Assembly (NCBI GenBank): GCA_030655735.1
Contig: JAUSPK010000092.1
Location: 1 to 18,030, forward strand
Direction of reading: 5' to 3'
Length of the DNA: 18,030 bases
DNA from: Syntrophales bacterium
GTDB taxonomy: Bacteria > Desulfobacterota > Syntrophia > Syntrophales > UBA2210
The position numbers and the translations under genes are program-made. Shown one piece after another: positions 14,407 to 18,030 of this stretch; positions within the stretch are counted from its first letter, which is position 1; each line of letters opens with the position of its first letter. The notes beneath the pieces are model-generated. The model saw only the letters and a list, made by a program, of their open reading frames with translations. It did no database searches and was not told the DNA's origin.

Positions 14407-15333
14407 GTGACAACGAAGGGTATTCGGATAGAGGATGCCATCAGAGATTTCGGTATCCATATGGAGGTTGAAAGAAACCTGTCGTATCATACGAGGAGGA
14501 GTTATCTGTCCGATCTGGGACAGTTCAGGGAATTTCTTCTTGAAAACGGGGTGGACAGGTCCTGTGACGTTGATCAGGTGGTGATACGGACGTTTCTTGC
14601 CTCTCTCTACCGGGGAAAGACGAAAAAGGTTACGATCTCACGAAAGGTGGCAAGCCTCAGGGCGTTCTTTAAATTTCTTCTTCGGGAGGGAGCTGTCAGG
14701 TATAACCCCGCGCAGATGGTCCAGGCGCCGAAGACGGACAAATACCTTCCCTCCTTTTTGAGCATAGACGAGGTGTTTTCTCTTCTAAAGGTGAAGTTCG
14801 AACCGGGTCTGTCCGGACTGAGAGACCGGGCCATAATCGAATTTCTGTATTCGGCAGGGGTGCGCGTGAGTGAACTGACCGGCCTGAATGTGACCGATGT
14901 CGATTTTTCGGGTGGGCTGGCAAAGGTCAGGGGAAAGGGCAGGAAGGAACGGATAGTCCCCGTCGGCGGCCCCGCACTGTCGGCCCTGAGGGTGTATATC
15001 GACGGAAGGACCGAGACAGGGAAAAATAAGACAGGAACGTATGAAGAATCGCCCCTCTTCCTCAACAGGGCGGGTTCACGATTGACCCCGAGGAGTGTGA
15101 GGCGGATTATAGACAAGTACATAACCCTTAGTGGTGTCGGCAAGAAGATAAGTCCTCACGCCCTCAGGCATACCTTTGCGACCCACCTCATGGACGCGGG
15201 GGCCGATCTGAGGGTGATACAGGAACTGCTGGGGCATGAAAGCCTTTCTACCACCCAGAAATATACGTCCGTCAGCGTGACACGCCTGATGGAGGTGTAT
15301 GACAAAAGCCATCCACGGGCTCGAGGAGAATAG
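14407..15333 (+). CDS. xerC: Tyrosine recombinase XerC/XerD
   Basis: The 308-residue recombinase resolves chromosome dimers at a dif site. The N-terminal SAM-like domain (about 8-95) includes VERNLSYHTRRSYLSDLGQF. The catalytic domain carries all expected residues: R153 (SAGVRVSEL), K177 (GKGRKER), H251 and R254 (HALRHTFATH), H277 (LLGHESLSTTQ) and the nucleophile Y286 (TQKYTSV). The start is GTG 14407, giving a complete N-terminal domain; the Shine-Dalgarno is poor and the next in-frame ATG (14461) would cut into the domain. It sits directly before hslV with 5 bp between. XerC versus XerD cannot be separated safely, and no dif-like site was searched for outside this window. Confidence 0.92.
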   Translation: MTTKGIRIEDAIRDFGIHMEVERNLSYHTRRSYLSDLGQFREFLLENGVDRSCDVDQVVIRTFLASLYRGKTKKVTISRKVASLRAFFKFLLREGAVRYNPAQMVQAPKTDKYLPSFLSIDEVFSLLKVKFEPGLSGLRDRAIIEFLYSAGVRVSELTGLNVTDVDFSGGLAKVRGKGRKERIVPVGGPALSALRVYIDGRTETGKNKTGTYEESPLFLNRAGSRLTPRSVRRIIDKYITLSGVGKKISPHALRHTFATHLMDAGADLRVIQELLGHESLSTTQKYTSVSVTRLMEVYDKSHPRARGE

Positions 15334-15338
15334 ATGTC

Positions 15339-15944
15339 ATGAGTAAGATGCGGGGAACGACCATAGTAGCGGTGAGGCACAAGGGGAAGGTAGCCGTCGC
15401 GGGTGACGGCCAGGTGACCCTTGATACGATAGCCCTGAAGCATGGCGCGAGGAAGGTTCGAAGACTGTATCACGACAAGGTAATCGTGGGGTTTGCGGGC
15501 GCCACGGCAGACGCCTTCACCCTCTTTGACCGGTTCGATCAGAAGCTCGAACAGTATGGCGGCAACCTTTTGAGGGCGGCGGTTGAACTGACCAAGGACT
15601 GGAGAACGGACCGGGTCTTGAGACATCTCGAGGCCCTGATGATAGCGGTCAGTGACGTGGACTTTCTGATCATATCGGGGAACGGAGATGTGATAGAATC
15701 GGACGATGAGGTCCTGGCAATCGGTTCCGGCGGCCCGTATGCCCAAGCAGCGGCAAGGGCCCTCATACGGCATTCGAAACTCAGTGCGAGAAAGATTGTC
15801 GAAGAGGCGATGCGCATCGCCGCCGATATCTGTATCTTCACGAACAACAATGTCCGGATTGAAGAACTGGATGTCGCCGAGGAGGCCACGGACCAGAAGG
15901 AAGAAAATAAGAAGCCAAAAAAGAGCAAGGAAAAAAAGGATTAG
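15339..15944 (+). CDS. hslV: ATP-dependent protease peptidase subunit HslV
   Basis: This 201-residue protein is the proteolytic dodecamer of HslUV. It starts MSKMRG followed by TTIVAVRHKG. Thr7 is the expected N-terminal nucleophile after removal of six residues. With Thr7 counted as 1, K39 becomes the catalytic Lys33, in agreement with the family. GDGQVT (22-27) and GSGGPYAQAAARAL (129-142) are further signatures. The C-terminus carries an extra charged Lys/Glu tail (about 180-201) that E. coli HslV (176 residues) does not have. GAGGAG lies 10 nt before ATG 15339; ATG 15348 would be too short to leave a normal propeptide. The gene is 5 bp after xerC and 10 bp before hslU. Confidence 0.95.
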   Translation: MSKMRGTTIVAVRHKGKVAVAGDGQVTLDTIALKHGARKVRRLYHDKVIVGFAGATADAFTLFDRFDQKLEQYGGNLLRAAVELTKDWRTDRVLRHLEALMIAVSDVDFLIISGNGDVIESDDEVLAIGSGGPYAQAAARALIRHSKLSARKIVEEAMRIAADICIFTNNNVRIEELDVAEEATDQKEENKKPKKSKEKKD

Positions 15945-15954
15945 GTAGGATCAT

Positions 15955-17355
15955 ATGTCATCGACTAATTTAACACCACGAGAGACGGTTTCTCAGTTGG
16001 ATAAGTATATTATCGGCCAGCATGACGCCAAGAGGGCGGTTGCCGTGGCACTTCGAAACAGGTGGAGACGCCAGAATGTCCCGGAAGAGCTGAGGGAAGA
16101 GATAGCGCCCAAAAATATCATCATGATAGGTCCCACCGGAGTAGGAAAAACGGAGATTGCGCGCAGGCTTGCCAAGCTTGATAATTCCCCCTTTCTGAAG
16201 ATAGAGGCCTCAAAATTTACCGAGGTGGGGTATGTCGGCAGGGATGTCGAATCGATGATCAGGGACCTGGTCGAGCTGGCCATAAACATGGTCAAGTCGG
16301 AGGAGCAGGAGAATGTAAAGGCCAGGGCAATGGAGATTGCCGAGGATAGAATCCTCGATATTCTCCTTCCCCTCAAACGCAGAGAAACGGATCCGTCTGA
16401 GCCGTCGGAGGACAATCTCCTTGCCATGCCCGACGCCGATGCGGCGGTTCAGGGGGACGACAATCGGAATGAAACACGCGAGAAGCTGCGTCGCCTCTTC
16501 CGCGCCGGGAAACTGGACGAGAGGATTGTAGAGATTGAGGTGACGGACAGCCCCTCCGGTCCCATGATAGAGATATTTTCCACCTCCGGTGTCGAGGATA
16601 TGGGGATGAATATCAAGGAGATGTTCGGGAATCTCTTTCCGCAGAAGAAGAAAAAAAGGAAGATCAGGGTTGCTGATGCGGTCAATATGCTGGCGGAGGA
16701 AGAGGCACAGAGACTGGTCGATATGGAGAAGGTTACCCGGACAGCGTTGGAAAAGGTCGAACAATCGGGGATCATATTTCTTGACGAGATTGACAAGATC
16801 GTAGGGGGGGACCCCTCTCATGGCCCTGACGTATCCAGGGAGGGTGTCCAGAGAGATCTCCTCCCGATAGTAGAGGGATCCACGGTGAATACCAAATACG
16901 GCATGGTCAAGACGGATCACATACTCTTTATAGCTGCCGGAGCGTTCAGTATCTCCAAACCGTCCGATCTTATCCCCGAACTGCAGGGAAGGTTCCCCAT
17001 ACGGGTGGAACTCGACCCGCTCGATAAGGGAGATTTTATACGGATCCTGACGGAACCCCACAATGCCCTGCTGAAGCAGTACACGGAGATGATGGCCACG
17101 GAGGATGTACGGCTTATCTTTCAGGATGATGCCGTAGCTCAGATTGCGGAGGTCGCGGCTCTTGTGAATGAAAGGATGGAGAATATAGGGGCCAGGAGGC
17201 TCTATACGGTCATGGAACTGCTCCTGGAGGAGATATCTTTCAACGCCCCCGACATCGCAAGTGCGGATCAAGAGGTGAACATCGATGCCGAGTATGTGAT
17301 GGATAAACTGGAAGGCATCATAGAGGACGAGGATCTCAGCAGGTATGTCCTGTAG
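15955..17355 (+). CDS. hslU: ATP-dependent protease ATPase subunit HslU
   Basis: This 466-residue AAA+ unfoldase feeds proteins into HslV. Visible are Walker A GPTGVGKT (59-66), the pore loop GYVG (92-95), the intermediate I domain (about 110-235), Walker B IIFLDE (273-278), and the sensor/arginine-finger region ELQGRFPIRVEL (342-353). The C-terminal LSRYVL is the tail that inserts into HslV to activate it. Length is close to the usual 440-465. GGTAGGAT precedes ATG 15955. Co-transcription with hslV is near certain (10 bp gap). A modest hairpin with T run follows the stop before argB. Confidence 0.97.
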   Translation: MSSTNLTPRETVSQLDKYIIGQHDAKRAVAVALRNRWRRQNVPEELREEIAPKNIIMIGPTGVGKTEIARRLAKLDNSPFLKIEASKFTEVGYVGRDVESMIRDLVELAINMVKSEEQENVKARAMEIAEDRILDILLPLKRRETDPSEPSEDNLLAMPDADAAVQGDDNRNETREKLRRLFRAGKLDERIVEIEVTDSPSGPMIEIFSTSGVEDMGMNIKEMFGNLFPQKKKKRKIRVADAVNMLAEEEAQRLVDMEKVTRTALEKVEQSGIIFLDEIDKIVGGDPSHGPDVSREGVQRDLLPIVEGSTVNTKYGMVKTDHILFIAAGAFSISKPSDLIPELQGRFPIRVELDPLDKGDFIRILTEPHNALLKQYTEMMATEDVRLIFQDDAVAQIAEVAALVNERMENIGARRLYTVMELLLEEISFNAPDIASADQEVNIDAEYVMDKLEGIIEDEDLSRYVL

Positions 17356-17364
17356 AGAAGACTC

Positions 17365-17390
17365 AAGGCCCGGTGGGTTACGGCCTTTTT
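17365..17390 (+). terminator. Candidate terminator between hslU and argB
   Basis: AAGGCC (17365-17370) pairs with GGCCTT (17382-17387) around an 11-nt loop; the T run spans 17386-17390. A stem of 6 bp and five T make a moderate terminator or attenuator, 9 bp after the hslU stop. Confidence 0.5.
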
Positions 17391-17428
17391 GATCTAAATC
17401 CAATCAGTTACGCAGGAGATTGTAAGGT

Positions 17429-18030
17429 ATGCATTCGAACAATCTGAAGGAACCCATGGAAAAGGCGGATATCCTCCTTGAGGTTCTCCCTTACATACGG
17501 AGGTTTTACGGGAAAACCATCGTTATCAAGTATGGCGGCCATGCCATGGTGGACGAGAACCTGAAAGAGATGTTTGCCATGAACATCGTCATGATGAAAT
17601 ATATCGGGATCAACCCGGTGATCGTACATGGCGGCGGGCCTCAGATCAGTACCCTTCTTAAGAAACTGGGGAAGGACTCTAAATTCGTAAAGGGAATGAG
17701 GGTGACGGATGAAGAGACCATGGATATAGTGGAGATGGTCCTCACCGGCAAGGTCAACAAACAGATCGTGGGGCTGATCAACAGGCACGGCGGGAGGGCT
17801 GTCGGGCTGAGCGGTAAAGACGGGAACATCATAGAGGCGGAAAAATACCTCCTGAGCGACGAAAAGGCCAAGGACACCCCGCCGGAGATAATAGACATAG
17901 GGATGGTGGGCAAGGTCAGAAAGGTCAATTCCGGGCTCATTACATCGCTGATAAAGGATGGGTTTATTCCGGTTATAGCCCCCACCGGTGCCGGAGACAG
18001 GGGTGAGACGTATAATATCAATGCGGACAT
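17429..18030 (+). CDS. argB: Acetylglutamate kinase, N-terminal part (cut by window edge)
   Basis: The first 200 residues of N-acetylglutamate kinase are present (full enzymes have about 290-300). It phosphorylates N-acetylglutamate in arginine synthesis, in the cytoplasm. Signatures are TIVIKYGGHAM (30-40), VHGGGPQI (66-73) and AVGLSGKDGN. An N-terminal helix (about residues 7-26, EPMEKADILLEVLPYIRRFY) precedes the first strand; such a helix is known from the hexameric, arginine-inhibited kinases, so feedback inhibition is likely. ATG 17429 has AGGAG 10 nt and TAAGGT closer upstream. It follows hslU by 73 bp, a neighbourhood I recall from other Deltaproteobacteria. Confidence 0.95.
   Translation, partial: MHSNNLKEPMEKADILLEVLPYIRRFYGKTIVIKYGGHAMVDENLKEMFAMNIVMMKYIGINPVIVHGGGPQISTLLKKLGKDSKFVKGMRVTDEETMDIVEMVLTGKVNKQIVGLINRHGGRAVGLSGKDGNIIEAEKYLLSDEKAKDTPPEIIDIGMVGKVRKVNSGLITSLIKDGFIPVIAPTGAGDRGETYNINAD

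Noticed and set aside
1..18030. Prophage, insertion sequence, CRISPR array, toxin-antitoxin pair or defence island
   Set aside because: No transposase, spaced direct repeats or phage genes are present; the only recombinase is a complete Xer protein in a housekeeping setting.

Overview
The window reads as a bacterial chromosome segment of roughly 52% GC. It most resembles Deltaproteobacteria / Desulfobacterota, perhaps a syntroph-like anaerobe. Clues are an unfused ADP-forming acyl-CoA synthetase alpha-type protein, a short ArgA-like acetyltransferase tail, a tryptophanyl-tRNA synthetase with a probable [4Fe-4S] motif, and the order hslV-hslU-argB. This placement is inference from gene content and not from a marker gene. 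I see no phage, transposon, CRISPR array, rRNA or tRNA, and no defence or biosynthetic cassette. The region is mostly housekeeping.

Layout. 1-216 is the tail of a GNAT acetyltransferase. From 512 to 3930 two plus-strand genes, apparently co-transcribed, encode an acyl-CoA synthetase alpha-type protein and a secreted, membrane-anchored 5'-nucleotidase-type phosphatase. A promoter and hairpin-rich leader then precede slyD (4107), followed by an MltA-type lytic transglycosylase lipoprotein (4703). A convergent minus-strand UbiA-family prenyltransferase ends at 5919. Its start and the HU gene (7238) flank a 395-bp non-coding stretch with three consecutive hairpins. HU ends in a textbook terminator.

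From 7619 comes a short tRNA nucleotidyltransferase-like gene that stops early. A good promoter overlaps its stop codon, followed by a structured leader of about 210 nt and the tight operon trpS-scpA-scpB-rluB (8652-11631). It has overlapping or abutting genes for tRNA charging, chromosome condensation and rRNA/tRNA pseudouridylation. A single IHF-beta-like gene (11748) has its own promoter and a strong terminator.

From 12229 to the right edge runs a mostly close-packed series: miaB, a DUF151 bifunctional nuclease-family gene, a small DUF3553-like gene, xerC/D, hslV, hslU and, after a weaker terminator-like hairpin, argB (cut by the window edge). HslV and HslU form the ATP-dependent protease. 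ArgB phosphorylates N-acetylglutamate, the product of the reaction that the gene at the left edge may catalyse.

The features most worth a second look are the Fe-S cysteine motif in TrpS, the structured and heptad-repeat-bearing trpS leader, the truncated nucleotidyltransferase, the hairpin array upstream of HU, and the unusual architecture of the nucleotidase. I found no convincing new multi-gene system.
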